From: Ulvibacter sp. MAR_2010_11
GTDB taxonomy: Bacteria; Bacteroidota; Bacteroidia; Flavobacteriales; Flavobacteriaceae
Length of the DNA: 64,000 nt
Assembly: GCF_002813135.1 (NCBI RefSeq)
Contig: NZ_PHTY01000001.1
Location: 739,501-803,500 of the forward strand
Direction: 5' to 3'
In this document: in pieces, positions 17,607-26,847 of the stretch
Numbering within the stretch: position 1 is the stretch's first letter
How the letters are laid out: every line of letters begins with the position of its first letter
The notes under the pieces: model-generated
Told to the model about the DNA's origin: nothing
The model's database searches: none
Seen by the model: the letters and a program-made list of their open reading frames with translations, nothing else
Translations under genes and position numbers: made by a program

Positions 17607-17855
17607 TTAAGGAGTAATAAAATCTTTCATGCTGGAATTGTACACGCACAAACTATTTGCAGGGGTTGAAATACCGGTGCTTTGCGCTGTCGTCATTCTA
17701 GGGGCGATCATTCCTCTGGCGGTTGAGAAGATGTCGAAAACTGGTGTTGGATTAGGGGATTTAGTTCCAGTTCCGACCTGGGCGCGGGTAGAAAAGCAGA
17801 TTAACACAACAAACATGGTGGAAGTTGTAAAAGCATTCAACTTTGTCTTTTTCAT
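17607..17855 (-). pseudogene. Truncated QVGTGT-type secreted protein
   Basis: An 82-residue ORF with a signal-like N-terminus (FVVLICFSTRAQ) and the QVGTGTKSPNP motif. It continues GMIAPRMTTAQSTGIS-PANSLCVYNSS, the shared beginning of much longer flavobacterial surface proteins (family GFLPPRMT...YNT). It stops where those usually continue for hundreds of residues, so I read it as a 3'-truncated gene. It starts inside the stop of the response regulator gene (ATGA overlap). It could still be made as a short peptide. Confidence 0.6.
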
Positions 17856-18304
17856 GATTGTTGTTTTAATGATTTTAAAATTTCAAAGTTAGGTTCCGGC
17901 TTTGCCAGTAGATGTGTTATTTTTTCAAGCGTTAATGGTTTACTGAGGTAATCTGTACACAGTTCTTCTTCATTTGCCTTTCTCTTGTCTTCGCCAAGAG
18001 AGGAGGATGAAAGCAAATAAATTTGGGGCCTTATGTTATGTATTACTTCTAGTTTCTTTATTTTATTCAAGAATTGAAAGCCGTTCATTTCGGGCATATT
18101 TATATCTAAGAATATAATATGGGGGAAATTCTCTCTGTGGTATTGTGATGTTGAGTCGAAATCTTCTAAGTATTTTAAGGCATTTGGGGCATTTGAAAAA
18201 GCTAGAGTATTTGCCAGAGCGTCAAATTTTTCGATAACTCTTTGGTTTACAAAAAGGTCGATTTTATTGTCGTCAATAAGCATTATGTTTGTGCCCTCTT
18301 TCAT
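17852..18304 (-). CDS. Single-domain response regulator
   Basis: A 150-residue CheY-like receiver without an output domain: acidic pocket DDN (11-13), phospho-acceptor Asp67 in IIFLDINMPEMNG, conserved Ser region LLSSSS and Lys in YLSKPLT. It starts right after the stop of the PAS kinase gene, so kinase and receiver form a cognate pair. Output is probably through protein interaction or as a phosphorelay intermediate. Confidence 0.9.
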   Translation of the reverse strand: MKEGTNIMLIDDNKIDLFVNQRVIEKFDALANTLAFSNAPNALKYLEDFDSTSQYHRENFPHIIFLDINMPEMNGFQFLNKIKKLEVIHNIRPQIYLLSSSSLGEDKRKANEEELCTDYLSKPLTLEKITHLLAKPEPNFEILKSLKQQS

Positions 18305-20134
18305 CTATTGTGAAATAATAATTTGTGGTAAGAGAATTTTAAAGCAAGTTCCTTTTGAAAGTTCACTTGTTACCTCTATCTCTCCATTAAGGTCGTCCAC
18401 TATATTCTTGACAAAATAGAGCCCAATTCCCTCCCCCGGTAATTCATCATTATTCACGCGATAGTATAGGTCGAATATTTTAACCAGGTGTTCCTCTGAA
18501 ATCCCTCTACCATTATCTGCTATTACAATTTGAATGTTCCCCTTTACGGAGGTGACTTCTATCTTTACAGTAGGTATAAAGTTCTTTGATGGTGGGTTAC
18601 CGAATTTAACGGCATTTTGAATCAGGTTCTCAAAAAGAGACTTTAACAAATCAGGATTAAAATAAAACTCACCCGCTCCTTTCACGATAGTCACAAATTC
18701 GATGTGTTGAAAATGTGTGGTTTCCTTGGTATCTCGAATTATTTCATCGATGAGATTGTCAAAATTGATTGATTGAAGATGCTTTTTCTTATCGGAAATT
18801 GTAGCCACCAATGCCAAGTTATCTAACATTGATTTTCCCTTTTGAAGTGTCACATCCAGCATTGATGTTAATTGAGACACAACCGGACTTTTTTCTTCCT
18901 GATTCATCAAATTAATGATTCCTTCTGCCGATGAAAAAGGAGCGCTCAAATCGTGGGCCGATCGGTACAAAAATAATTCCAGGTCTTTAGTTTTTATCTT
19001 TAGCTTATTCTCCAGCGTTTTACTTTTGGAAATATCCAACATCATTGCGCAGAAATAATCGGCTTTTCCATTTTTCAATTTGCTAAGGGCAAATTCTACC
19101 GGAAATTCTTCTCCATTCTTTTTAAGTCCGTACATTTCGATAGTCCCCTGAATACGGTGTGTTTTCAATTTATTGACCGCAGAAACAAGTTCTTTCATAC
19201 TGGCCTTCCTAAATTTTTGAGACATTAATTGTGTGAGGTGACATCCAATAATTTCGGATTCACTATATCCAAATGCCAGTTCGGCACCTTTATTCCACTC
19301 GGTAATATTTCCATTGCAGTCTGCAACTACAATAATTCCAACATCAATCGACTTAAAGAAGGTGTGATACTTAGTGTCATTCCCATGCGTATCTCGTTCG
19401 TGTTTACGGAATTTTGTAATATCACTTATTGCGATTGTCGCTGAGATTATTTCACCCTGCTTGTTATAACCAGGACCAATTTGAGATAACAAATACCTTG
19501 TCCGTCCCTTTGCGTCATACTCCATGGTTTCATACTCTTTACACTTACCACCATTAAAAATTATATCGACATTTTTGCGAACCAGATCGTGATGAATTGG
19601 ATTTACATATCCATAAATATATGTCCCCAAAAGTGCTTCAGCTGTAAGACTTCCAATCCCGCGATTGGCAGTTAAAATTTTTCCTAACTTATTTATGGAT
19701 ACAACTAAATTTGGAATACTTTCCACAAAAGCACTATGCTTGAATTCCAAATCGTTTAACGCTCTTTTTTCTTCATAAATAGTAGTAATATCATTGTGTA
19801 CAGCGACATATTTTTCAACACATCCTTTGCTATTCACAATAGGAGTAATGGTGGTATCGAGCCAACATGGTTTCCCATTATTTTTTCGATGGCATAATAC
19901 TCCATTCCAAATACGTCCTTTTTTTATGGTTTTCCATAGTTCTTTATACTTAGGGTCTTTATCACATTCAGATCTAAGTAAGCCATTAACTTCACCTACT
20001 AATTCGTGCTTATAATAACCCATCATAACACAGAAATTCTCATTGGCATACGAAATTCTCCCCAAAGCATCTGTGATAGATAAAATCACATTTTGCTGAA
20101 GTAACTCCAACAATTCTGAATCTCCATAATTCAT
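18305..20134 (-). CDS. Multi-PAS sensor histidine kinase
   Basis: A ~609-residue soluble kinase (start MNYGDSELLELL at 20134; ATG 20164 is an alternative that overlaps the gene before it). Three PAS/PAC units lie at roughly 10-130, 135-250 and 265-385. The HisKA box follows with His in YRSAHDLSAPFSSAEGI, then a HATPase_c domain (NLIQNAVKFGNP, IADNGRGIS, GEGIGLYFVKNI). No membrane segment, so it senses a cytosolic cue. It sits between the STAS-like gene and the receiver in one operon. Confidence 0.88.
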   Translation of the reverse strand: MNYGDSELLELLQQNVILSITDALGRISYANENFCVMMGYYKHELVGEVNGLLRSECDKDPKYKELWKTIKKGRIWNGVLCHRKNNGKPCWLDTTITPIVNSKGCVEKYVAVHNDITTIYEEKRALNDLEFKHSAFVESIPNLVVSINKLGKILTANRGIGSLTAEALLGTYIYGYVNPIHHDLVRKNVDIIFNGGKCKEYETMEYDAKGRTRYLLSQIGPGYNKQGEIISATIAISDITKFRKHERDTHGNDTKYHTFFKSIDVGIIVVADCNGNITEWNKGAELAFGYSESEIIGCHLTQLMSQKFRKASMKELVSAVNKLKTHRIQGTIEMYGLKKNGEEFPVEFALSKLKNGKADYFCAMMLDISKSKTLENKLKIKTKDLELFLYRSAHDLSAPFSSAEGIINLMNQEEKSPVVSQLTSMLDVTLQKGKSMLDNLALVATISDKKKHLQSINFDNLIDEIIRDTKETTHFQHIEFVTIVKGAGEFYFNPDLLKSLFENLIQNAVKFGNPPSKNFIPTVKIEVTSVKGNIQIVIADNGRGISEEHLVKIFDLYYRVNNDELPGEGIGLYFVKNIVDDLNGEIEVTSELSKGTCFKILLPQIIISQ

Positions 20135-20147
20135 TATTTTCTTTTTT

Positions 20148-20579
20148 TCAATTGTCTGTATCATACATTTTTTTTGCTTCCAGGCAATAGGTGATGGCCT
20201 GTTCGAGGTCATTGACTAGTATAAAGGGAGTTGTTGGCTCGTAAATTCTTTTATATGCCCCAATCAATAATTTCATTGCGGTTGAATTCAAAATATAAGC
20301 TTCGGCTATTCTAATAAATTTGAGATCGGGACTATCCGCAAATAGTTTAGCAGCTTCAATGGTATAGGTCCCCTTAGCATTGCGAATATCGATTATAAAC
20401 GGAGTGGGCTTCCCTTGGCACAAGGTCTTTATTGCTTCTATATAGGTTTGGGCCCGTTCTGCGCGAAGCGAATGGTACATTTCCATATTGAAGAATTCGC
20501 AATGCAGAATGCCGTTGGCAATCTGAAATTTTGCTCTTCCAAAAATTATAGCATTATTCGATTTAACTGTCTCCGGCAT
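20148..20579 (-). CDS. STAS/SpoIIAA-like small regulatory protein
   Basis: A 143-residue protein with alternating beta/alpha pattern and no signal peptide (GRAKFQIANGILHCEFF, TPFIIDIRNAKGTY, KLLIGAYKRIY, FILVNDLEQAITY). It resembles STAS/SEC14-like anti-sigma-antagonist folds seen next to kinases in Flavobacteriia. I do not recognise a characterised family. It is the first gene of the kinase/receiver operon and probably modulates that pathway. Confidence 0.65.
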   Translation of the reverse strand: MPETVKSNNAIIFGRAKFQIANGILHCEFFNMEMYHSLRAERAQTYIEAIKTLCQGKPTPFIIDIRNAKGTYTIEAAKLFADSPDLKFIRIAEAYILNSTAMKLLIGAYKRIYEPTTPFILVNDLEQAITYCLEAKKMYDTDN

Positions 20580-20751
20580 AAAAAGAAGAAGCCAATCCTT
20601 GTGCCATAACGAAAAAGGAGATGGGAATTTAACTTAATAAGCTGAGAGAGTGCACAATAAAAAGAACAGGAAATTGAATGATTTTTTTGTATCCCACGGT
20701 ATATCGTGGGAAAAAGAAATGCAAATAGCAATTCAGCGGAATAACGTGGAT

Positions 20752-23421
20752 TTAATCAGGTCTTTTAATTTTTAATTTTTTCATCCTATCGCGAAGGGTG
20801 CTTGGTTTAATTTTGAGGAATAAAGCTGCTCCCTTATTTCCATCAATTTTCCAATCACATTTCTCCAAAACCTTGAGAATATGGATACGCTGTGCTTCGT
20901 CGAGCGATAAATTGGTGATAGTGATGGGTCTGTTACTTGTTTGATCGGATATATCGAATTGAGGGAGCTGCAAATATTCGCCATTTGACAGAATTACTGC
21001 ACGCTCAATAAGATTCTCAAGCTCTCTGATGTTTCCAGGCCATTTATACTGTTGCATTTCAATCATGGCCTTATCGGATATATATTTAATTTCTTTTCTA
21101 TATATTTTTCCGAATTTATTTACAAAATGTTCGACGAGTAGTGGAATATCTTCTAGTCTTTTGTGAAGAGGAGGAATTTTAATTGGAAAGACATTCAATC
21201 TAAAATACAAATCTTCTCTGAATCTTTTCTTCGCCACCTCTTTTTTAAGGTTTCTATTGGTAGCAGCAATAATTCGAACATTCAATTTCCGAGTCGTGTT
21301 TTCCCCTATTTTCTCTATTTCACCTTCCTGTAAAAACCGAAGTAATTTTGGCTGCATATCGAGAGGTAATTCTCCTATTTCATCTAAAAACAAAGTACCC
21401 CCGTGCGCCAACTCGACCTTTCCAATTTTATCCCGTACAGCACCGGTGAAGGATCCTTTTGTATGTCCGAATAACTCACTTTCAATCAATTCCCGAGGAA
21501 TCGCAGCACAATTCACTTTGATTAGTGGTTTGTCTTTTCTTACACTAATATTATGGACCGCTCTTGCGAGTAATTCTTTTCCTGTGCCCGTATCTCCCAA
21601 AAGCAAAACAGTTGCATCTGTTGGTGCTACTTTTTCCACATTACTAAGAACGTCGCTAAAGGCGGCGCTACCATAGACCATTTCTTCAAAATTAAAAACC
21701 AAATCAAGCTCGTCTCGCAAGTAAACATTTTCGTTTTGAAGTTGAATTTTCAATTCCTTCAATTCGGTTACTGCTGTGGACAACTCGATATTAAGTGAAT
21801 TTAATTCTCGCTGAACAGCTTTCCTTTCGGTAATATCCTGTATTGTTGCTAAGATGGCAACCACCTTACCTTCCTCATCCTTAATTTGAGATGATATTAA
21901 TTGAACCGGAAATCGTTCCTCGTTTTTACGTTTGTATACGGTTTCATAATAGTTGTGGTACTCGGCCTTTATTAGATTTTCATAATGTGAAAAGCAGGTA
22001 TCATAGCATTCGGGAGCCCAAAAAGGAAATGGTGCTTTTGATGCTAAAAGTTCCTTTTCGGTGTAGCCTGTCATTTTACAAAATGACGGATTCACCTTTG
22101 TTAGTTTTCCATCCTCAATGGAAACAACCAAAAGACCTTCGTCCATCGAGGCAAGCAGATTCTCCGAAAACTCCTTTGCGCGTCGAATTTCGGCTTGGGC
22201 ATTTATTTTATCTGTAATATCGTCAATTGTCACGAAAAAGGCCATAACTTTCCCCTCATTGTTTTTAATGGAAGACGTGGCTAATGAGGCCATAAAGCGT
22301 TCTCCATTCTTCCGCATAAATAAAAATTCAAAATTTCCAACTTCTCCGGCTAAGGTGCGAACCAAACATTTCTGGATTTCCTCATACGACTCCGGGGGCC
22401 AAAAAGGAAAAGGAGCCGTTGCACCTAAGAGTTCTTCTCTTTTAAACCCTGTTATGGAAGAATAGGCCGGATTAACATCGATAATTTCCCCTTCTACATT
22501 CATAACTACTAGCCCCTGACGTAACGATGTCACTAACTCTTCAGAATATTCCTTTGCCAATCGCAACTCTTCCTCTGCGCGTAATTGTTGGGTAATATCC
22601 TTTATTGTTGAAAAAAAAGCAATTGTATTTCCTTCACTATCCTTTAATGAAGAAACAGCTAATGATACCGGAAACCGCTCTTCGTTTTTCCGTTTAAAAA
22701 TTAAATTAATATTTTTCTTTATTTGACCTTTTAATGTATTTTGAAAAGCGACATTAATATTTTCATATTCCTCAGGGGGCCAATACGGATAGGGTGGTTG
22801 AATCCCAATTAACTCTTCTTTTGTGAATCCTGTCATTTCACAAAAGGCTGCATTTACTGAAATATGAGTGCCCTGAAGATTAATCACAGATAAACCTTCT
22901 TGTAATGAGGCTAATAGATTTTGCGAAAAATCCTTCTCTGCCTTTAAAAGGTCTTTCGATCTTCGTAGTTCACTAATATCGAGGATTTCACTTAATATAT
23001 AATCATTTTTGCCGATCGTAATTCTTTCAAAAGAAAATAGTGCGTTGGTGCGAATTCCCGATTTTGGTAGCAATTCGGCTTCAAAGGACTTCAGTGAGTG
23101 TTTTTTTTCTAGTATTTCTCTTATATACTGCCCCTCTTCTTCACCCACGAGATTCAGGTCGTAGGCCGTGACATTCGTCGCCTCCTTGTTTTTGTAACCC
23201 GTAAATGTCTCCCAGGCCGAATTAACGGCGATGAACTTTTTAGAATTTATATTAGACAGTGCTTTTGGAATGGAACTTTTGTAGAACAGTGACTCAAACC
23301 CTTGGTCATCGTTTAGAAATTCGAATAACTCATCATGACCCTCTATCGTATTATCGGTTACGGAGGATTTTATTTCGTATTTAGAGCTTCGTGATTTACC
23401 CATTCTAATCCCTGTTGACAT
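20752..23421 (-). CDS. Sigma-54-dependent activator with four PAS domains
   Basis: An 889-residue regulator. Four PAS/PAC domains (about 30-150, 165-285, 290-405, 410-530) each end with an ITDI/ITER-type linker. A coiled coil (~530-565) follows, then the sigma-54 AAA+ domain: Walker A GDTGTGKE, sigma-54 loop GSFTGA (usually GAFTGA), Walker B GGTLFLDEIGEL, and WPGNIRELENL. A Fis-type HTH lies at the end (SLDEAQRIHILKVLEKC ... RMKKLKI). With no receiver domain, PAS ligands or redox state probably control it. Its targets are unknown. Confidence 0.92.
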   Translation of the reverse strand: MSTGIRMGKSRSSKYEIKSSVTDNTIEGHDELFEFLNDDQGFESLFYKSSIPKALSNINSKKFIAVNSAWETFTGYKNKEATNVTAYDLNLVGEEEGQYIREILEKKHSLKSFEAELLPKSGIRTNALFSFERITIGKNDYILSEILDISELRRSKDLLKAEKDFSQNLLASLQEGLSVINLQGTHISVNAAFCEMTGFTKEELIGIQPPYPYWPPEEYENINVAFQNTLKGQIKKNINLIFKRKNEERFPVSLAVSSLKDSEGNTIAFFSTIKDITQQLRAEEELRLAKEYSEELVTSLRQGLVVMNVEGEIIDVNPAYSSITGFKREELLGATAPFPFWPPESYEEIQKCLVRTLAGEVGNFEFLFMRKNGERFMASLATSSIKNNEGKVMAFFVTIDDITDKINAQAEIRRAKEFSENLLASMDEGLLVVSIEDGKLTKVNPSFCKMTGYTEKELLASKAPFPFWAPECYDTCFSHYENLIKAEYHNYYETVYKRKNEERFPVQLISSQIKDEEGKVVAILATIQDITERKAVQRELNSLNIELSTAVTELKELKIQLQNENVYLRDELDLVFNFEEMVYGSAAFSDVLSNVEKVAPTDATVLLLGDTGTGKELLARAVHNISVRKDKPLIKVNCAAIPRELIESELFGHTKGSFTGAVRDKIGKVELAHGGTLFLDEIGELPLDMQPKLLRFLQEGEIEKIGENTTRKLNVRIIAATNRNLKKEVAKKRFREDLYFRLNVFPIKIPPLHKRLEDIPLLVEHFVNKFGKIYRKEIKYISDKAMIEMQQYKWPGNIRELENLIERAVILSNGEYLQLPQFDISDQTSNRPITITNLSLDEAQRIHILKVLEKCDWKIDGNKGAALFLKIKPSTLRDRMKKLKIKRPD

Positions 23422-23789
23422 TAGTATACATTCTCATTTTCATAAGAGATGTAACTACATACTATTATTTACGTTTCGAGCTACATTATAATAGCTCTTA
23501 AGGGGAGTTAATGAACGCCCAAAGGTATCTATTTACTCGGGAATTAACGCCTAGAAATATCGAAAAAAGAAAAGAATGCTGATTTAAACTTTTCTTTCCC
23601 TTAACCAAAACTATTATCGACTAAGGATGTGACCATTCGTGCATAAAAAACCCGTTTCTTTAAAATCTGCTTTGAGCAGCACTTTGAATACTTATGTATT
23701 TAGGTTTAATATACAAATTATTTTTTTGGTTTTGAAGGCCAAAAAAAAATGCTTTTTTGTTTTATCTTAGTTTTAGAATTTTAGTCCAT
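23422..23789. other. Intergenic region between sigma-54 activator and methyltransferase
   Basis: A 368-bp AT-rich divergent gap holding the two 5' regions. I see no ORF, RNA gene or clear operator. The frame upstream of the methyltransferase is open from 23757, but no support exists for that start. Confidence 0.5.
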
Positions 23790-24476
23790 ATGAGAATAGG
23801 AAGTAACATCGCCAACGAATTTAACGATTTTTCTGTGAATTATACGGAAGACATGGTACGCTGTGTACCTCATTATTTGCGATTGCTTTCCCTCTTCACC
23901 GAAGGACTTCCCGTCGATTTTAGTCCGAAGCGTATTTTAGATCTGGGCTGCGGAAACGGAAACGTCACCTTTCAACTATTACACACCTTTCCCCAAGCGC
24001 AGTATACGCTCCTCGATGCTTCCGAAAAAATGATCGATCTATGCAAATCCCGCTTTCATCAAGTTGAGGCAGATTATGCAATCTCCTATTTTAAAGATTT
24101 CAGTTTTAAAGAAAACTACTACGATCTAATTGTAGCAGGATTTAGCTTGCATCATTGTGAAGGTGCCGAGAAACGGGAGCTTTTCAAAAAAATACACCAC
24201 TCGTTACAACCCGGGGGTATTTTTAGTTTTTCCGATTTAATGATCGACAAAAACTCGATCGAGCATCCTCCTTTTTTAAAGGGTTGGGAATCTTTTGTTT
24301 ACAACAACTATTCCGATGGCGAGAAATGGCAGTGGTTAATGGAGCATTACAATGAGTTCGACAAGCCCGATGCCTTGGATAATCAATTAGAATGGTTAAT
24401 GAAGGCAGGATTTACTTTTATTGAGCCCACAGCCCTTGATACCCATTGGGTTCATATACGAGCTGAGAAAAACTAA
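23790..24476 (+). CDS. Class I SAM-dependent methyltransferase
   Basis: A ~228-residue enzyme with motif I ILDLGCGNGNVTFQL, motif II acid LLDASEKMIDLC, and the post-II region LIVAGFSLHHCE. The ATG at 23790 (MRIGSNIANEFNDFS) is chosen because the first structural residues of the family follow it directly. The substrate is not evident; similarity is to generic small-molecule methyltransferases of the methyltransf_25 type. It stands alone. Confidence 0.85.
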   Translation: MRIGSNIANEFNDFSVNYTEDMVRCVPHYLRLLSLFTEGLPVDFSPKRILDLGCGNGNVTFQLLHTFPQAQYTLLDASEKMIDLCKSRFHQVEADYAISYFKDFSFKENYYDLIVAGFSLHHCEGAEKRELFKKIHHSLQPGGIFSFSDLMIDKNSIEHPPFLKGWESFVYNNYSDGEKWQWLMEHYNEFDKPDALDNQLEWLMKAGFTFIEPTALDTHWVHIRAEKN

Positions 24477-24693
24477 AGCCTTCATCTTTATTATACTTCT
24501 TTCAAAAATTAGAGTTCCTAAATTTTTAAAAAAGGAATTCATTAATTCCTGCTACGAAAATCTGCCAATATGCTCTTTTTCAATACTATATATTCATTTT
24601 TTACGATTTGAACGAGTATTTTATCCCTTAATCGTAAACATTTTGTAAGTCGTTTCTCAATAAATACATTTACTTTTCATTAAATCTCACGTT

Positions 24694-25290
24694 ATGAGCA
24701 AGATAATACTATTCGTAGTTTTATTGCTTGTCTCTCTCCCCACATTAGGACAGGTTGGTATAAATACTACAAATCCGCAGGAAGCACTCCATGTAAACGG
24801 GAAAATTCGTGTAGACGACGCTTCAGGAAGATCGGCTACTTCCGTCTTGGGAGTGGATGCAACCGGAACATTAAACACTATGGATGTTGGCGGTGCGCTC
24901 GAAATTCACAATAACACTATTATTGCTTCGGGGACCGGATACTATTCGGTTGTTAACGTTTCAGTAACCACACCCACTCCAAATACTCGGATTGACAACA
25001 TCGACTTGGGCGTAGTTGGCGCGAATGCCTACAAAACGGTCATCCGATTTACAGGTCAAACCCAATCTTTTGATATCACCGGAATTAAAGATGGCATTGA
25101 GGGGAGACATATAATATTATTAAATCCAATGAATGTGAATATGGGTGTAATCAACGAATCCAATCAGTCTCTCGCAGTGAATCGAATTATTACCTATGGC
25201 AGCGGTCCGAGTGAATCAACTTCGGGCGAAGGCGCAATAGAATTGGTGTATGATGGTACGCGGTGGGTTGTTATTAATTTTAGGAACTAG
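24694..25290 (+). CDS. QVGINT-type secreted protein (1 of 4)
   Basis: A 198-residue secreted protein: signal peptide IILFVVLLLVSLPTLG, then QVGINTTNPQEALHVNGKIRV, the start motif of flavobacterial tail-fibre/S-layer-like surface proteins. The rest (INNQS-type repeats, SGEGAIELVYDGTRWVVINF at the end) suggests a beta-rich fold. A TACATTTA element at 24665 could be its -7 promoter. It heads a row of four paralogues (to 27507); function unknown, probably surface adhesion. Confidence 0.7.
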   Translation: MSKIILFVVLLLVSLPTLGQVGINTTNPQEALHVNGKIRVDDASGRSATSVLGVDATGTLNTMDVGGALEIHNNTIIASGTGYYSVVNVSVTTPTPNTRIDNIDLGVVGANAYKTVIRFTGQTQSFDITGIKDGIEGRHIILLNPMNVNMGVINESNQSLAVNRIITYGSGPSESTSGEGAIELVYDGTRWVVINFRN

Positions 25291-25567
25291 TCTGGATGAG
25301 CATTTAAACTTTTCAATTACCTCACGCATAAAAAGCCATTTCTGTTATAAAAGTTGGGTTGACATAGTATCCAAACCTACAATTTCCAAAGTAATTTCTA
25401 ATAAATATTCCTACATTATTAAAGACTAATTCTTACCTATTTGTATTTATTTTTTCAATTTTTCGATGTATTACATAATATATTCGATGTAATACAATTT
25501 GCAACTGTTTATTTAACAGTTACTTACGCAAATTGGGTTATCTTTGTAGTACCCAAATTTAATACTT
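25291..25567. other. Intergenic with operator-like dyads
   Basis: A 277-bp gap. Besides the two dyads at 25463-25497 and the promoter at 25539, I see nothing coding. Confidence 0.5.
25463..25546 (+). promoter_or_regulatory. Twin ATGTA-TACAT dyads upstream of a TATCTTTG promoter
   Basis: TCGATGTATTACAT (25463-25476) and TCGATGTAATACAA (25484-25497) are related half-palindromes exactly 21 bp apart. A consensus -7 element TATCTTTG lies at 25539-25546, 22 bp before the ATG at 25568. The position upstream of the -33 region suggests an activator or dual operator for the QVG cluster 25568-27507. The cognate regulator is unknown. Confidence 0.6.
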
Positions 25568-26200
25568 ATGAAATCGTACAAAGCCCCCGCTGCGATTCCT
25601 ATAATTTGCCTGCTTTTAATGAGCAGCGCCTTATTTTCTCAAGTAGGAATTAATACGCAGAATCCACGAACCATGCTAGAGGTTGCCGGAGATATGAATA
25701 TTTCGAGCGCCCTGGAAATTTTAGACTACAGTACACTTGAAGAAGTAGAATCCAGTACTTTTCTCATTCAAGAAGCCGACAATTCCATTAAATCGCTGGA
25801 TGTGAGTAATCCTACCGGTGTTGCTTTGGCCTATATTCAGGAATATATTATTGAAGAACCTAATCTCGACTGGGTCAAGGAATTCAACACACAAATTGAT
25901 GCGACCGATTACGTTGTAATTGTAACTTCTGCCAGTTTTAATCAGGAATTAGATCTTACTAACAATCCGGGGGCTGCAGATAATGCAAGTTTACCTTTCG
26001 CCTCTGCCTTTGTAAAAAATGGCACCTGGCGCCTGGTGGCAGACTACCCCCAAGCGGCGAATATTGATGAAACCACTATTGGCGTTTGGACAATTAGCAC
26101 CTTGATTTTCTCAAATGATGTTTCCAAACAGTACGGGACTGTAGATATCCCGATGGGAGGAGCCGCTACAGGAGCCGCCTCTTCCCCTATTATTAATTAA
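25568..26200 (+). CDS. QVGINT-type secreted protein (2 of 4)
   Basis: A 210-residue protein with signal peptide (AIPIICLLLMSSALFS), QVGINTQNPRTMLEVAGDMNI, and a C-terminal beta-type domain ending GAATGAASSPIIN. That ending GxxTGxASS is shared with the next paralogue (GGSNTGTASSVPIF), which suggests a recent duplication. It starts the three-gene operon 25568-27507; spacing to the next ATG is 4 bp. Role unknown. Confidence 0.72.
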   Translation: MKSYKAPAAIPIICLLLMSSALFSQVGINTQNPRTMLEVAGDMNISSALEILDYSTLEEVESSTFLIQEADNSIKSLDVSNPTGVALAYIQEYIIEEPNLDWVKEFNTQIDATDYVVIVTSASFNQELDLTNNPGAADNASLPFASAFVKNGTWRLVADYPQAANIDETTIGVWTISTLIFSNDVSKQYGTVDIPMGGAATGAASSPIIN

Positions 26201-26204
26201 TACG

Positions 26205-26837
26205 TTGGATATGAAATTACTTTACACTCTAATTATTGTATTTAGTAGCGGGTCTATCTTCGCACAAGTTGGTATTGGCACTACTACACCTCTAGCCGAC
26301 TTACATGTTGTGGGGGATGCGCTGGTTCAGGGAGGATTGGTAACAACCAACCTTACTACTGTATCGTCATCGGAAGAAAACTTTAAACTTGTCACAAGAA
26401 TTACAAATTCGACTCCGGCAGGAAAAATCACCATACTGGATCCCGATTATATGGATGTGGCGCCTATCAATACTGTTAATTACCATTTTGTCAATGTACA
26501 TCTGGACAATTTAAGTGATGTAAATTTAATGTATGACGAAGATAAGTACGTAGTGGGCGTTGCCAATTTCAGACACGTAGGAGATGCCATCAAAAAAGTT
26601 CCCGGAGGAGACAACTATTCTATTGGTCATTTTGTGGTACGAACTTTTAAAAGTGGCGGCACCTGGCATTTGGAAATTAGCAATAAGGAGCTCGATTTAA
26701 ATATTTTAGATTCATTAGAGTACCATATTACATTGATAATCTATAACAAATTGTATTTCAGAGAATTTCCTTCAATAACAACAAATTTGGGAGGGTCTAA
26801 TACGGGAACAGCCTCTTCGGTTCCAATTTTTGAATAA
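26205..26837 (+). CDS. QVGIGT-type secreted protein (3 of 4)
   Basis: A 210-residue protein: signal peptide (LLYTLIIVFSSGSIFA), QVGIGTTTPLADLHVVGDAL, and beta-type C-terminal region (NKLYFREFPSITTNLGG ... TASS). Start 26205 (MDMKLL) or 26211 (MKLL) are both possible. It is closely related in layout to its left neighbour and in the same operon. Role unknown; surface or biofilm structural protein is the usual context of such proteins. Confidence 0.7.
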   Translation: MDMKLLYTLIIVFSSGSIFAQVGIGTTTPLADLHVVGDALVQGGLVTTNLTTVSSSEENFKLVTRITNSTPAGKITILDPDYMDVAPINTVNYHFVNVHLDNLSDVNLMYDEDKYVVGVANFRHVGDAIKKVPGGDNYSIGHFVVRTFKSGGTWHLEISNKELDLNILDSLEYHITLIIYNKLYFREFPSITTNLGGSNTGTASSVPIFE

Positions 26838-26847
26838 AACAAAAATC

